This document shows positions 8,670 to 17,690 of a stretch of 43,406 bases of DNA, in pieces (positions within the stretch are counted from its first letter, which is position 1; the number at the start of each line of letters is the position of its first letter). This DNA is from Candidatus Heimdallarchaeota archaeon. GTDB taxonomy: Archaea; Asgardarchaeota; Heimdallarchaeia; Heimdallarchaeales; Heimdallarchaeaceae. The position numbers and the translations under genes are program-made. The DNA is taken from positions 1-43,406 of the forward strand of contig JAUWPI010000003.1 of the NCBI GenBank assembly GCA_030611665.1, read 5' to 3'. Under the pieces are notes generated by a model, which had not been told where the DNA came from, made no database searches, and saw nothing but the letters and a program-made list of their open reading frames with translations.

Positions 8670-9254
8670 ATGTTAGCAAATCAATACTTTAAGAAACGGA
8701 CCTATGGCTTCAGGAGTTTTTTCCATGATGCATTTAAAATAATGAAAAACTCCTCTCAAATTCGAAAAATAATGAGGTCTGGAAGAATAAGTGAACAATT
8801 CAGAGAGAGGATTATGCTAGCCGTTACTGCTGTCAACGATTGTATATATTGTGAATGGTCACATACTAAAGCTGCGTTGAGTTCTGGATGTACCGAAGAC
8901 GAAGTCGTTGAAATTATGGAACATGACTTTGGTTCATGTGATCCAGAAGAAGTTGTTGCCCTTGCATTTGCGCAACATTATGCTGAAACAGAAGGGATAC
9001 CTACAGATGAAGCTTGGGATAAATTAGTCGAGCAATACAGTAATCAAAAGGCAAATGACATCATGTTGCTTATCAAAATGATTACTGTAGGTAATTTGTT
9101 GGGTAACACAATCGAAGCATTTGGAAGTAGATTCAAGGGAAAACCTCCAGAAAATGGATCGTTGTTATTTGAATTGTTTATCTATATGTTTGGTTGGCCA
9201 TTCATCCTAATTCTGAATAGAAAAATAAAGAAAAAAGCAAAAAGAATTGATTGA
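8670..9254 (+). CDS. AhpD-like/carboxymuconolactone decarboxylase-family protein
   Basis: A 194-residue all-helical protein of the CMD/AhpD superfamily. The peroxidase-type active-site pattern E-x11-C-x2-C-x3-H is complete (E46, C58, C61, H65; local sequence NDCIYCEWSH). Family members with this motif act as disulfide reductases or alkylhydroperoxidases. A hydrophobic C-terminal segment at about 169-185 followed by a lysine-rich end suggests membrane association, which is unusual for AhpD. The gene stands alone, has its own promoter, and ends one base from the convergent dehydrogenase gene. Confidence 0.82.
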   Translation: MLANQYFKKRTYGFRSFFHDAFKIMKNSSQIRKIMRSGRISEQFRERIMLAVTAVNDCIYCEWSHTKAALSSGCTEDEVVEIMEHDFGSCDPEEVVALAFAQHYAETEGIPTDEAWDKLVEQYSNQKANDIMLLIKMITVGNLLGNTIEAFGSRFKGKPPENGSLLFELFIYMFGWPFILILNRKIKKKAKRID

Positions 9255-9255
9255 G

Positions 9256-10284
9256 TTAGTAGCCTTCTTCAATATTTACCTCATTTAGAAACGCTCTTTC
9301 TCCTCTAGCAAATCTACTTATGTTTTCTATTTGTTCATCCCATCGTGTCAAAACACTGAATGGTGATGCAGCTCTATGAGGAGAGAGAACAACATTATCT
9401 AACTCATGAAAAGGATAGGTAGAAGGATGCTTTTCACCTTTTTCATTAGGCTCTGGTCTGTAATTATACCAGACATCAATAGCTGCACCCAAAATTTTCT
9501 TTTCTTTTAGCACATGATAAAATGCTTCTTCATTTATCACTTCTCCCCTTGCCATATTTACTATTAATCCTTCTCTACCTAACAGTTCTAACTCTTGTTT
9601 TCCTATCATTCCTTCTGTTTTTGCTGTAAGCGGAACAGCTACAATAAGTGTATCAATTGCTTTCAGAAACAAAGGAAACTCTTCAGGTTTGTATTGTTTA
9701 ACAAGTGTTGGGAGAGAAGAAACTTGTTTTTTCCAATCTCTTCTTAAAACAGAAAACTCTACATCAAAACCGGATAATATTCTATGTACCTTCCTATTAA
9801 CTGCACCATAACCTAGAAAACCTATTTTTCTTCCTTGCAAAGGTACAGAAACTGCTTCAGTATCTCCTTTTCTCCAACGTCCTTCTTTCATCCAATTATG
9901 ATGTAAAACAACTTTGTTTGTTAAAGCTAGTAAGAGAGCAACAGCATGTTGTGCTGTATTATTAGCATTGCCATGACCATTAACTAAAGTTATAGATTGC
10001 TCTTTAGTAATTTCTTGAAACAGAGAGATTAGGTGTTGCACACCTGCGCCAGGATTGATAAATAGCTTAACCTTCTTTGCCGTTTGAAGCAATTCTTTGG
10101 TTGGCCTCCAACCCATAATTATGTCTGCATCTGGAGCTAATTTCAAAAAAGTCTCTTCCTCCGTATCAGAAGGGAAAATCAAATTAACTAGGGGGTGGTC
10201 TTTCAAACCTAGAGTAAGATACTGTTTTAGTTCCTCATTTGGCTGCCAAATACAAAGAACATTAACATCCTTTTCTGCTTGCAT
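9256..10284 (-). CDS. D-isomer-specific 2-hydroxyacid dehydrogenase family protein
   Basis: A 342-residue cytosolic NAD(P)-dependent oxidoreductase that would interconvert a 2-hydroxyacid and a 2-oxoacid. Numbering from a TTG two codons upstream, it shows the Rossmann start KIGFLGYGAVN (155-165), MARGEVIN with catalytic R248, a glutamate near 280 and SPHRAAS with catalytic H305. The third glycine of the usual GxGxxG is replaced by N165, so cofactor binding may be weaker or altered. I place the start at ATG 10284 because a TATA-like GTTTTTATT at 10311-10318 lies ~30 bases upstream. The exact substrate (glycerate, phosphoglycerate, lactate, formate) is not visible. Confidence 0.85.
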   Translation of the reverse strand: MQAEKDVNVLCIWQPNEELKQYLTLGLKDHPLVNLIFPSDTEEETFLKLAPDADIIMGWRPTKELLQTAKKVKLFINPGAGVQHLISLFQEITKEQSITLVNGHGNANNTAQHAVALLLALTNKVVLHHNWMKEGRWRKGDTEAVSVPLQGRKIGFLGYGAVNRKVHRILSGFDVEFSVLRRDWKKQVSSLPTLVKQYKPEEFPLFLKAIDTLIVAVPLTAKTEGMIGKQELELLGREGLIVNMARGEVINEEAFYHVLKEKKILGAAIDVWYNYRPEPNEKGEKHPSTYPFHELDNVVLSPHRAASPFSVLTRWDEQIENISRFARGERAFLNEVNIEEGY

Positions 10285-10320
10285 AGTCAAATTTAGAATA
10301 AAGTCAAAGAATAAAAACTT

Positions 10321-10558
10321 TTACAACAAATAACAGAAGAATAAACTAATTGATTAGAGAAGAGAGTTGAAGGAACTTTCTAGCAAATTAGGTGACAAGA
10401 GCAATCATTTTTTCTACGAGTATTGCTTTTGAGGTGTGAGTACTTGTCGGTGAATAGAGAAGATTTGGTGCAAATGCTTGATAATGGTGTTTTATTATTT
10501 TTGTCCCAAATCTTGCTAATCTGTCTTCACATGTGTAAGGAACAGTTTATTAAAATAA
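10321..10558. other. Intergenic region between divergent promoters, no gene
   Basis: The frame of the downstream surface-protein gene stays open back to 10423, but that extension would lie upstream of the TATA box at 10559 and has no ribosome site, so I treat it as non-coding. A short inverted pair AGCAAT/ATTGCT occurs near 10400-10426; no RNA gene is recognisable. Confidence 0.4.
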
Positions 10559-10570
10559 GTTTAAATATAA
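10559..10570 (+). promoter_or_regulatory. TATA box deciding the start of the surface protein
   Basis: AGTTTAAATATA lies 24-35 bases before ATG 10594. It makes the mRNA leaderless and rules out the longer upstream start at 10423. Confidence 0.55.
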
Positions 10571-10593
10571 AAAAGCGTTTACTTTTAGATAGA

Positions 10594-11742
10594 ATGGAGG
10601 TACAGTATAAGAAAAAAATTGTATGGTTAATTACAATATTACTTTTTGCATCTATATTGATAAACAGTAGTAAGGAAACGTACAGTGGAGTCAAACAAGT
10701 AGGAGTAAATACAATAGATAATGATTTCAGTTTCTATTCTGTTTCTCCTGAAAATAATTCGGTTTATGATGAAAACGTCACTTTGAGTTATTATTTATCA
10801 GAATTATCTGCATCCTTAACATTTTACTTAAATGATTCAGTAATCTCTGACATTCAAAATAATACGATCTTACCACTTACCAGAAGAGGAAGGTATAACC
10901 TAACTGGAGTAGCCTCCTTTAACAGTTCTGAAATCATTGAAACAGTTATCTTTAGTTTTTACCCAATTGTAAATGCAGACTTTTCATACGATTCAATTTT
11001 TCTAAATAATTGGGATAGTCATACTGGTGCATCTAATCATCCAACCCCATGTTATAAACACGATGATCCAGTTTTATTACAATTCAAAATAAATGAAATA
11101 AATGATACTTTCACAATAAATGCAAGCTATGAAGCATATGTTGAACCTTCATATACAACTTATGATCTAGGACCAACAAATATAACTTGGATAGACACTA
11201 GTACTCTTAGTATCCTTATAAATCCATTAAGTGAAAATTTCACTGTACATAGGGTCAGATTAGATATCGATTCCACTCTGCCAAATGGTACAAATACTAT
11301 ACTATTCTATTTCTACAGAGCAATTAGTCCTCCAACAGTTAGGCCAGATATTTATGCGAATTTTGTAGGTGGAACTCATTCAGGTCAAGTTCAAGGAAAC
11401 TTTGAGGTATGGCGGTCAATATCCAATTTAACTAGTATTTTTGTTTACCTGGACGGAGAGGAAATATTATCTTATGAAGAAAATAATATAGGTGATTTTA
11501 CTGGTTTGTTAGCTATTTCAATAGATACAACTAAATATTCCAATGGAGTTCATGAATTAAAAATAATTGTAACAGACTTCTTCAATTTAACTTCACTGAA
11601 TATTTATTCCTTGACTTTCAATAATGAAATCACTCCTACAAACGGAACCCCAACAGATACGTCCTTTTCTATCAGTTACTTACTTAGTATCGTGATGTTA
11701 ACTGTTGTATTAACCTCATTTAAGAGAAAAAAAACTAGTTAA
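10594..11742 (+). CDS. Secreted, membrane-anchored surface protein of unknown function
   Basis: A 382-residue exported protein starting MEVQYKKKIVWLITILLF, a clear signal/anchor segment. The body is beta-rich and full of Asn-x-Ser/Thr sequons. It contains two or more Ig/cadherin-like stretches: SVYDENVTLSYYLSE near the start, and GVHELKIIVTDFFNLTS near the end, a pattern common in archaeal bacterial-Ig-like domains. The C terminus has a Thr-rich linker, one membrane segment (~355-375) and the tail KRKKTS. It stands alone with its own promoter and a T-rich downstream region at 11764-11781. No enzymatic motif is visible. Confidence 0.7.
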   Translation: MEVQYKKKIVWLITILLFASILINSSKETYSGVKQVGVNTIDNDFSFYSVSPENNSVYDENVTLSYYLSELSASLTFYLNDSVISDIQNNTILPLTRRGRYNLTGVASFNSSEIIETVIFSFYPIVNADFSYDSIFLNNWDSHTGASNHPTPCYKHDDPVLLQFKINEINDTFTINASYEAYVEPSYTTYDLGPTNITWIDTSTLSILINPLSENFTVHRVRLDIDSTLPNGTNTILFYFYRAISPPTVRPDIYANFVGGTHSGQVQGNFEVWRSISNLTSIFVYLDGEEILSYEENNIGDFTGLLAISIDTTKYSNGVHELKIIVTDFFNLTSLNIYSLTFNNEITPTNGTPTDTSFSISYLLSIVMLTVVLTSFKRKKTS

Positions 11743-11763
11743 TAAAAGCAGAATATTACTAGC

Positions 11764-11781
11764 TTTATTACTTTTTTATTT
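11764..11781 (+). terminator. T-rich terminator
   Basis: TTTATTACTTTTTTATTT shortly after the stop at 11742, between two convergent genes. Confidence 0.4.
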
Positions 11782-11913
11782 CATGTTTGTTGAAGAAGAA
11801 TGTTCTTGATTCTCTTTCCCTCTTTGGTAAGATTGAGTAAGCTTTCATTCTTCTATAGATACTGCACATTTTTGTAAAACATTTGAGCCAATGTAAATTC
11901 ACTGATGTTTTTC

Positions 11914-12567
11914 TTACAAGATTCGTTTCACTATATCTTCTTTAATTTCTGAGAAACTATCGAAAACTTGAAGCCTATTATCTCCTTCTAATTTTTTAGC
12001 CAAGTCTTCATTATTCTTGGCATAAATGATATCAGCTAGTTCAGCTGCTGGTAAGATGTCTGATAATCCATCTCCAATGTATATTATTTTGTATCCTTCA
12101 TTCTTCAGTTTCAAGACATGAGAATATTTGCAATTTGCACAACCATGATCACATGCAGAAGTATTGAAGCTGAGCTTCAATCTGTTATCTACTAAATTTA
12201 CATCATTTGCCAAAATATCTAAGCTTTCTGCTTCTATTTCGTGATTTTCTAGAATTCTATTTATGTACTTCTGAAAGCCATCAGAAAGGATAAAGAACTT
12301 AATATTTTTTTGCAACACCCAGCTATAAAAGTCATAGAATGAAGGATCAATTTTCATCGTATCAACAATAGTGAATATTTCTTTCCAAGTTGTATATTCT
12401 ATCATCCCCCATTGTTTAATGAGAGCTTCTCGAGTTCCAATTGAACCATCTATAACAAACTTATCAACAGCTTGCCAGTCTTCTTTTGTAAGATTAGAAA
12501 GCAGAGCTTTACCTGTATCCATCAAGGTGATTGTTCCATCAAAGTCACAACATATTGCAATAGGCAT
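11914..12567 (-). CDS. HAD-IB phosphatase, MtnX/DKMTPPase-like
   Basis: A 217-residue soluble HAD phosphatase. Motif I is CDFDGT (nucleophile D8, acid D10 from my start), motif II is LSDGF, and motifs III/IV end in GDGLSD. A Cys-rich insert HGCANCK between motifs II and III is typical of the 2,3-diketo-5-methylthiopentyl-1-phosphate phosphatase/PHOSPHO1-like branch, so methionine salvage or a phospho-amino-alcohol phosphatase role is plausible. The frame is open to 12627, but that would start inside or before the promoter: a TATA-like stretch lies at 12606-12620. ATG 12567, directly before the motif I strand, is therefore preferred. Convergent with the surface-protein gene and divergent from tldD. 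Confidence 0.8.
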   Translation of the reverse strand: MPIAICCDFDGTITLMDTGKALLSNLTKEDWQAVDKFVIDGSIGTREALIKQWGMIEYTTWKEIFTIVDTMKIDPSFYDFYSWVLQKNIKFFILSDGFQKYINRILENHEIEAESLDILANDVNLVDNRLKLSFNTSACDHGCANCKYSHVLKLKNEGYKIIYIGDGLSDILPAAELADIIYAKNNEDLAKKLEGDNRLQVFDSFSEIKEDIVKRIL

Positions 12568-12679
12568 TAAGTTGATGAATCCTATACAAAAGAAAAGGTT
12601 TGCTGCTAATAATTTACTTACAAACATATTAAAATGTTAATAGGATAAAATAATTGCACAGAATCATATATTTGGCTAG

Positions 12680-12689
12680 TTATATATAT
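12680..12689 (+). promoter_or_regulatory. TATA box of the tldD-tldE operon
   Basis: TTATATATAT; the transcript would start near 12711, just before GAGGTG at 12715-12720, which then serves as ribosome site six bases before the non-standard start at 12727. Confidence 0.5.
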
Positions 12690-12726
12690 GTCAAAGATAA
12701 TGAAACATCTGAAAGAGGTGTAACCT

Positions 12727-14094
12727 ATCGATTCACTTGATAAACTACTCAAGATTGCAGAACAGCAAGGAACCTCTTATTCAGATATACGTTTTGGAAG
12801 AATTGAGGAAAAAACAATACATGCTATTGATGGTGAGATCGTCAATGAAATAAATTGTATTAGCTCTGGATATGGCATTCGGATGCTGTCTGAAGGAATT
12901 GTTACTTTTACTTCCACTCCTGATTTGAAATACGCTGAAGAACATATTAAGAAAGCAGTTAAAACTGCAAATCTTGTATCTAAATGGAAGAAAGGAATTT
13001 CTTCGTTAACTGAGGTACCTATCTCAGACTCCACTGTAACAAGAAAAGCAAAAATCAACTGGAAAGATCTTGATAAAAGTGAATTCAAGGAACAGATAAG
13101 AACATTTCAAAAGCATATTGAAGAGAAATTAAAAGTAAAAGCTTTAATTGAAACTGATATAGTATTCCTAAATTGGTCAGAGCGTTTTGTAAGTAGTGAG
13201 GAATCAAAGGTTTATCAAGAATATCCTTACGCAATATTGACCTTAACTGGTCGAGTTAAGCACAATAATACACAGGTAAAATACTATAAAAATTATGGTG
13301 GTTTAGGGGGAGTAGATGTATTACCTTTTGACAAACTAGATGAAACTGATAGTTTTGTTGAAGTAATCAATAACCTTCCTTCCGCTAGATCAATATATCA
13401 AGGAACTTCTAAAGCAGTATTAAGTGAAGATATGGCTTGGACATGCTTACACGAAGTACTAGGACACTCACTAGAGGCAGATAATGTTCTTTCAGGTCGT
13501 TCTTTTTCAGCGGGTATGCTAGGTATGAAAATCGCACCGTCTGTTGTAAGTGTCATAGATGACCCCTATATTGAAACAGTAGGTTATTATGAATATGATT
13601 CTGAAGGGATTAAAGGGCGGGGAACCTTACTGGTAGATGAAGGTATATTAGCAGATTTTCTACATAGCCGAGCAACAGCTGCTGCTATGGATAGTGAACC
13701 TTCTTCAAATTATCGTGCTTTTAGTTTTGAATTTTTACCTCAGGTTCGAATGAGTAACTTCTTCTTTGAGCCAAAGGATCATTCTGAGGAGGAATTATTT
13801 GAAAATGTCAGAAATGGCATCTACATAGGTGAAGGATTAGCGGGATCAGCTGAACCTCAAACTGGTGAATATAATTTCGATGCTCAATATGGAAGAAAAA
13901 TAGAAAATGGAGAGCTTACAGATTACATCCTTCAATTTCAAATTAGTGGTCGTATGATTGAAACTCTATCAAAAATAGAATGTATTGGAGATAGACTCCT
14001 TGCACAACCAGGTAGTTGTGTCAAGAATAATCAAAGAATTTTTGTTGGCTCTGTTTGCCCTAAAATAGCTGTTTCTGAGATGAGAGTGAGTTAG
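12727..14094 (+). CDS. tldD: TldD-like metalloprotease subunit (non-canonical start)
   Basis: The catalytic subunit of the TldD/TldE heterodimeric peptidase, which degrades unfolded or small peptides and matures ribosomal peptide products. The zinc motif HEVLGH (HExxxH type) is at about H242-E243-H247, followed by EADNVLSGRSF, both family hallmarks. Homology begins at DSLDKLLKIAEQ, immediately after base 12727, but the codon there is ATC. No ATG/GTG/TTG occurs in frame until 12883, which would remove 52 conserved-looking residues. An in-frame TAA at 12721-12723 blocks any upstream start. GAGGTG sits six bases before the ATC, so either ATC is used or an original ATG was changed. With this start the length (455) is normal for TldD. 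Coupled to tldE. Confidence 0.85.
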   Translation: MDSLDKLLKIAEQQGTSYSDIRFGRIEEKTIHAIDGEIVNEINCISSGYGIRMLSEGIVTFTSTPDLKYAEEHIKKAVKTANLVSKWKKGISSLTEVPISDSTVTRKAKINWKDLDKSEFKEQIRTFQKHIEEKLKVKALIETDIVFLNWSERFVSSEESKVYQEYPYAILTLTGRVKHNNTQVKYYKNYGGLGGVDVLPFDKLDETDSFVEVINNLPSARSIYQGTSKAVLSEDMAWTCLHEVLGHSLEADNVLSGRSFSAGMLGMKIAPSVVSVIDDPYIETVGYYEYDSEGIKGRGTLLVDEGILADFLHSRATAAAMDSEPSSNYRAFSFEFLPQVRMSNFFFEPKDHSEEELFENVRNGIYIGEGLAGSAEPQTGEYNFDAQYGRKIENGELTDYILQFQISGRMIETLSKIECIGDRLLAQPGSCVKNNQRIFVGSVCPKIAVSEMRVS

Positions 14095-15447
14095 ATGTAC
14101 ACAGATGAAGAGTTAAAAGACACAGCAGTTAGGGTGCTTCAAAAACTTGAAAAGAAGTACAATTTTGAATGTGCTGAAGTTTATATTCAATCTCTTGCGC
14201 ATATGATGGGTGGAACAGAATACAGAACTCCTAAAGTTTTTCAATCAACTCACCGAGCAGGTTGCGCACTGAGATATTTTAAGAACAATGAGTTGTTTTT
14301 TGCTTGTTTTCCATTACCAACAGTACTCACAGAAATTGACAATTTACTTGATGTTACAACTTACCCTATCTTATCTAAAAAGTTTGATTTTCCTGAAATC
14401 AGCCTTGGTTCCTCAAGAATTGAGAATATCTACGATAGAAGAATTGCTTCTATGAATGAGGAAGAAATGTTCAATTTATCTTATTCTCTCAATCAAGCAG
14501 ATGAGAGCTTCAAGGAGATAATTCTAGATGGTTCTCTAATGCTATCGCTAGAAAGAAAAGCTATAGCAAACTCTTCGCAAGCTGTAGCATTTGAAAAAAG
14601 CACTTGGTTTGATATTAATGTCAGAGCTTTATATCGAGGTTTCAATATGATTTCAAGTTCTGAGAAGCATCTTACAAGTAGACAGATACCAGCGTCAATT
14701 AACAGCATTATTGATGATCTAATCTCTGAGACAATACAAAAAACTGTCCATGCTGATAAGATTGAAAATATTGAAATTCCACTAGTATTCTCTCCAATGG
14801 CATTCTCTCAGATACTTTCCTTTTCTTTTGTTCCTCTTTTAAGTACAAATTCAAGTAAAAAATTATCTTTAGAGTTATCACCGAATTTTAATTTAAAGGA
14901 TGATGGTACTGTTCCAGGTCTACCAAACTCAACAGCTTTTGATGATGAAGGGGTTAATCAAGCTAAAACAATTGTAATAAAGGATGGTATATTTGAACAA
15001 CCTCTCAATAGTTCTCAGTTTCTTGGTTCAGATGAAGAAAGATCTGGGAATTCTTTCAGGGTGAAAATGTTTGAATACTTTCCAAGAAATTATCAAGCTT
15101 ATCCATCCATTTTTCCTTCTAATCTTTTAATAGGTGAAGGTAAGACTTCATCAAATAATATAATTGAAGAAATATCTGAAGGGATATTTGTTAATTCCAC
15201 CCAAGGATATATGACTGCAGACTATCATTCTGGAACTTTTAAAGTTTCAGCAAATGATACTTATAGGATTTCCAAAGGAGAAATTGTTGGTTCACTAGAT
15301 ACATTTGATATTATTGGTAATATGTTTGAACTTTTATCAAAAGACCCGCTATTTTCAAAAGACAGAAGAGTTGTTCGTCCTAGTAATACTCCTTATAGTA
15401 TCGTGTCACCTTTTGTTGCTACTGATGAACTAACTATCTTCCTTTAG
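14095..15447 (+). CDS. tldE: TldE/PmbA-like peptidase subunit
   Basis: A 450-residue partner of TldD. The metal motif of TldD is absent, as expected for the TldE/PmbA subunit, which shapes the closed protease chamber. The family-type C-terminal half is visible: NSTAFDDEGV, GLPNS and the end segment with GSLDTFDIIGNMFELL. The ATG follows the TldD stop with no intervening base, so translation is coupled. Soluble, no signal peptide. No separate promoter is visible. Confidence 0.88.
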   Translation: MYTDEELKDTAVRVLQKLEKKYNFECAEVYIQSLAHMMGGTEYRTPKVFQSTHRAGCALRYFKNNELFFACFPLPTVLTEIDNLLDVTTYPILSKKFDFPEISLGSSRIENIYDRRIASMNEEEMFNLSYSLNQADESFKEIILDGSLMLSLERKAIANSSQAVAFEKSTWFDINVRALYRGFNMISSSEKHLTSRQIPASINSIIDDLISETIQKTVHADKIENIEIPLVFSPMAFSQILSFSFVPLLSTNSSKKLSLELSPNFNLKDDGTVPGLPNSTAFDDEGVNQAKTIVIKDGIFEQPLNSSQFLGSDEERSGNSFRVKMFEYFPRNYQAYPSIFPSNLLIGEGKTSSNNIIEEISEGIFVNSTQGYMTADYHSGTFKVSANDTYRISKGEIVGSLDTFDIIGNMFELLSKDPLFSKDRRVVRPSNTPYSIVSPFVATDELTIFL

Positions 15448-15495
15448 TCATTAAGTCACACATCTCTCTTTCTAGGAAAAACAAGTTCGAAAAAG

Positions 15496-15505
15496 TTTAA
15501 AAATA
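15496..15505 (+). promoter_or_regulatory. TATA box of the PKD surface protein
   Basis: TTTAAAAATA; the transcript would begin near 15529 and include GGTGAT at 15547-15552, a perfect archaeal ribosome site four bases before TTG 15557. Confidence 0.5.
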
Positions 15506-15556
15506 CAAATGTTTTCCCAACTTTGAATACAACGTCCCCATTTAACGGTGATTTCA

Positions 15557-17071
15557 TTGGTAAAAAAAAGAACTTCCTCAGCTATAGCAATATTAGTATT
15601 AATGTTTAGTATGAGTATTATAACCCTATCTCAAAGCAAGATTGAACAAACTTCACCTCTACCCAGTTTCGATGCAGTATTGAGACCTATATTTGCTGGA
15701 GGAGATGATAACACAACAGTAGTAGTTGCAAGAAATGACGCAGTTTTTAACGGATCTATAATAAAAGCTGAAGCACCTCTTTACTCTAATATGACTACAA
15801 ATGTAACTATCTGGTACAAATTTAATGGTGGAGATAATGAGTCAGCACCTTTGTTATTTGGTGATGAGGGTACAAACATTCCTAACGGTTTAAGCTGGGA
15901 AGATTCAACTTTGATGACATATGATAACGAATCCTCAGTTGAAATTGGCCTTGGTATTTATGCTTATTATAATTACACATTTAACTTGAACTCCTCATTT
16001 ATATCGTTCTACGCTAGATATGGTGAATATGAAGATAATTTCAAAATACCTAATATTATCACAACTGGTGTTTGGTTAGAATCCTATTTTGTTCAAGAAG
16101 AATACACCCAATATGAGGATATTGAATTAGATATAATCTTACACGATTACAATATCACACAATACGGGTTAATGTATAGAGAAGTAGAACCAACACATAG
16201 TCTCCCATTTGAGAATGTGACATACTCTCTATCTGCTGAAGATGTTCAAACAAATGTAACAGCGGCAATTGCTCACTCTTTTGAAGTAGGAACTCAAATA
16301 GAGATTAGATCATTTATAGTTCAATATGACAATATTACTTTAGAAAACAGAATTCTACAAGAAAACAAAGTTCGTTTGATTACTCTTGTCGATGGCAATC
16401 CTGAATTAAATGTTGAAACAGAACTCTTCACCAATTCGAGAGATGTAAGTATTAATTGGTATGCTGAAGCTATTAACTCAAATATTACAGCTGTTGAAGT
16501 TGATTGGGATGATGGTACCGGTGTTGAATCGATTTCTAATGTATCAATATTCAAAATTACACACGAATATGCCAGTAGTGGAGAATACAATATTTTTGTA
16601 ACTGCTTATGCAGGGCTTGGAGCTACAACTGAGAACATTACTATTCTTATAGAAACTATAGCACCAACTGGGACGATTTTTCTACTTGATGAAGAAGGAA
16701 ATTCAATTTCACCAAATGAAACAGATACCATTGATATGATTGTTGAGAAAAAAGCACTTCAATTCAATGTTACAGGTATTGACAACATTGGTGGAAGCGG
16801 TGTAGAAAAACTAGTTATTATGACTGATGAAGGTAATATAATTGAAAGTCCAGTGGACACAGTTTTAACTATACCTTTCCTCGAATATGGTTTCCATGTC
16901 ATAACCTTCAAAGTAGTAGATTTTGCCGGTAATGAGTATTCCTTCGTCGTTTATGTAAAATTAATTGAAAAAGAATTACCAACTTATGCTGGTGTTCCAT
17001 TTCCATTTGGGTTAATAACTGCTGTAGGACTTATTGCCATAACGCTGATTTATCTTAAAAAAAGAAGATAA
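15557..17071 (+). CDS. Secreted PKD-domain surface protein with C-terminal anchor
   Basis: About 504 residues, exported: VKKRTSSAIAILVLMF is a signal/anchor start. A PKD domain is recognisable around residues 305-365 (VEVDWDDGTG, then THEYASSGEYNIFVTA), followed by an Ig-like domain ending FKVVDFAGNEYSF. The C terminus has a proline-containing linker (LPTYAGVPFPFG), one membrane helix and the tail LKKRR, resembling archaeal sorting-type tails. Many N-glycosylation sequons. I choose TTG 15557 over GTG 15548 because the GGTGAT ribosome site overlaps the GTG. Ligand unknown; PKD domains usually mediate protein or polysaccharide contacts. T-rich termination follows at 17072-17090. Confidence 0.75.
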   Translation: MVKKRTSSAIAILVLMFSMSIITLSQSKIEQTSPLPSFDAVLRPIFAGGDDNTTVVVARNDAVFNGSIIKAEAPLYSNMTTNVTIWYKFNGGDNESAPLLFGDEGTNIPNGLSWEDSTLMTYDNESSVEIGLGIYAYYNYTFNLNSSFISFYARYGEYEDNFKIPNIITTGVWLESYFVQEEYTQYEDIELDIILHDYNITQYGLMYREVEPTHSLPFENVTYSLSAEDVQTNVTAAIAHSFEVGTQIEIRSFIVQYDNITLENRILQENKVRLITLVDGNPELNVETELFTNSRDVSINWYAEAINSNITAVEVDWDDGTGVESISNVSIFKITHEYASSGEYNIFVTAYAGLGATTENITILIETIAPTGTIFLLDEEGNSISPNETDTIDMIVEKKALQFNVTGIDNIGGSGVEKLVIMTDEGNIIESPVDTVLTIPFLEYGFHVITFKVVDFAGNEYSFVVYVKLIEKELPTYAGVPFPFGLITAVGLIAITLIYLKKRR

Positions 17072-17090
17072 TCTCTTCTCTTTTTCTTTT
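17072..17090 (+). terminator. T-rich terminator after the PKD protein
   Basis: TCTCTTCTCTTTTTCTTTT directly after the stop codon; no hairpin. Confidence 0.5.
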
Positions 17091-17129
17091 GTAAAACCTT
17101 TTTAGTATCCATTAACTATATCTATTAAC

Positions 17130-17690
17130 ATGTTTAGTGATTCTGCTCCTGACCAGATAATGAGTGAGGAGGAAATTGTAAAGTATTTACTTGACTCATT
17201 AGAAGATGAGAGAAAGGATTTTAGCATTTTTGCAATCAGACAACTTAAACATTATCATTCAGCGAAGATAGTAGAAAAATTACTAAGGATTGTAGAAGAG
17301 GAAAGAGATACAGATAAGAAGGTTGCAGCTCTTGGTTCTCTGAAGAAACGAAAACCCAATCTTTACACTAAAGATGTAGTCCTTAAACAAATATTATCTC
17401 CTGAGGAAGAAATACGTACAGAAGCAGCTAATGTACTCATAGAATATGATGAGAGTATAATACCTGATTTAGAATCAATTTATGGCAATAATCTTCAAAA
17501 TTATGCTGTAGATAAGATCGTCTGGTTGTTGGGTAAGGTAGGAACTCCTGATACATTGCCAATCCTGCTTAAGTATAGAGAAACATTACAAGAAGAAAAC
17601 CGACCAACTCTAGATGATGCAGTTGAGAATATTAAAAGAAAGTACACTAAAATGATGTTCAAAGAAATAGAAAAAAAGGAAAATGAATAA
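17130..17690 (+). CDS. HEAT-repeat protein
   Basis: A 186-residue acidic, all-helical soluble protein. Repeating helical pairs of about 30-35 residues, such as DFSIFAIRQLKHY, DKKVAALGSLKKR and EIRTEAANVLIEYD, are HEAT/PBS-lyase-type repeats that normally act as protein-binding scaffolds. A TATA-like TTTTTAGTAT at 17099-17108 lies ~27 bases before the ATG, suggesting a leaderless mRNA. Its stop abuts that of the convergent ridA gene. No partner can be named. Confidence 0.72.
   Translation: MFSDSAPDQIMSEEEIVKYLLDSLEDERKDFSIFAIRQLKHYHSAKIVEKLLRIVEEERDTDKKVAALGSLKKRKPNLYTKDVVLKQILSPEEEIRTEAANVLIEYDESIIPDLESIYGNNLQNYAVDKIVWLLGKVGTPDTLPILLKYRETLQEENRPTLDDAVENIKRKYTKMMFKEIEKKENE

Noticed and set aside
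10423-10593. Upstream extension of the surface-protein gene
   Set aside because: The TATA box at 10559-10570 lies inside it and the signal peptide begins at 10594.
12568-12627. 20-residue N-terminal extension of the HAD phosphatase
   Set aside because: A TATA-like box falls within this stretch and motif I normally starts within the first ten residues, as it does from ATG 12567.
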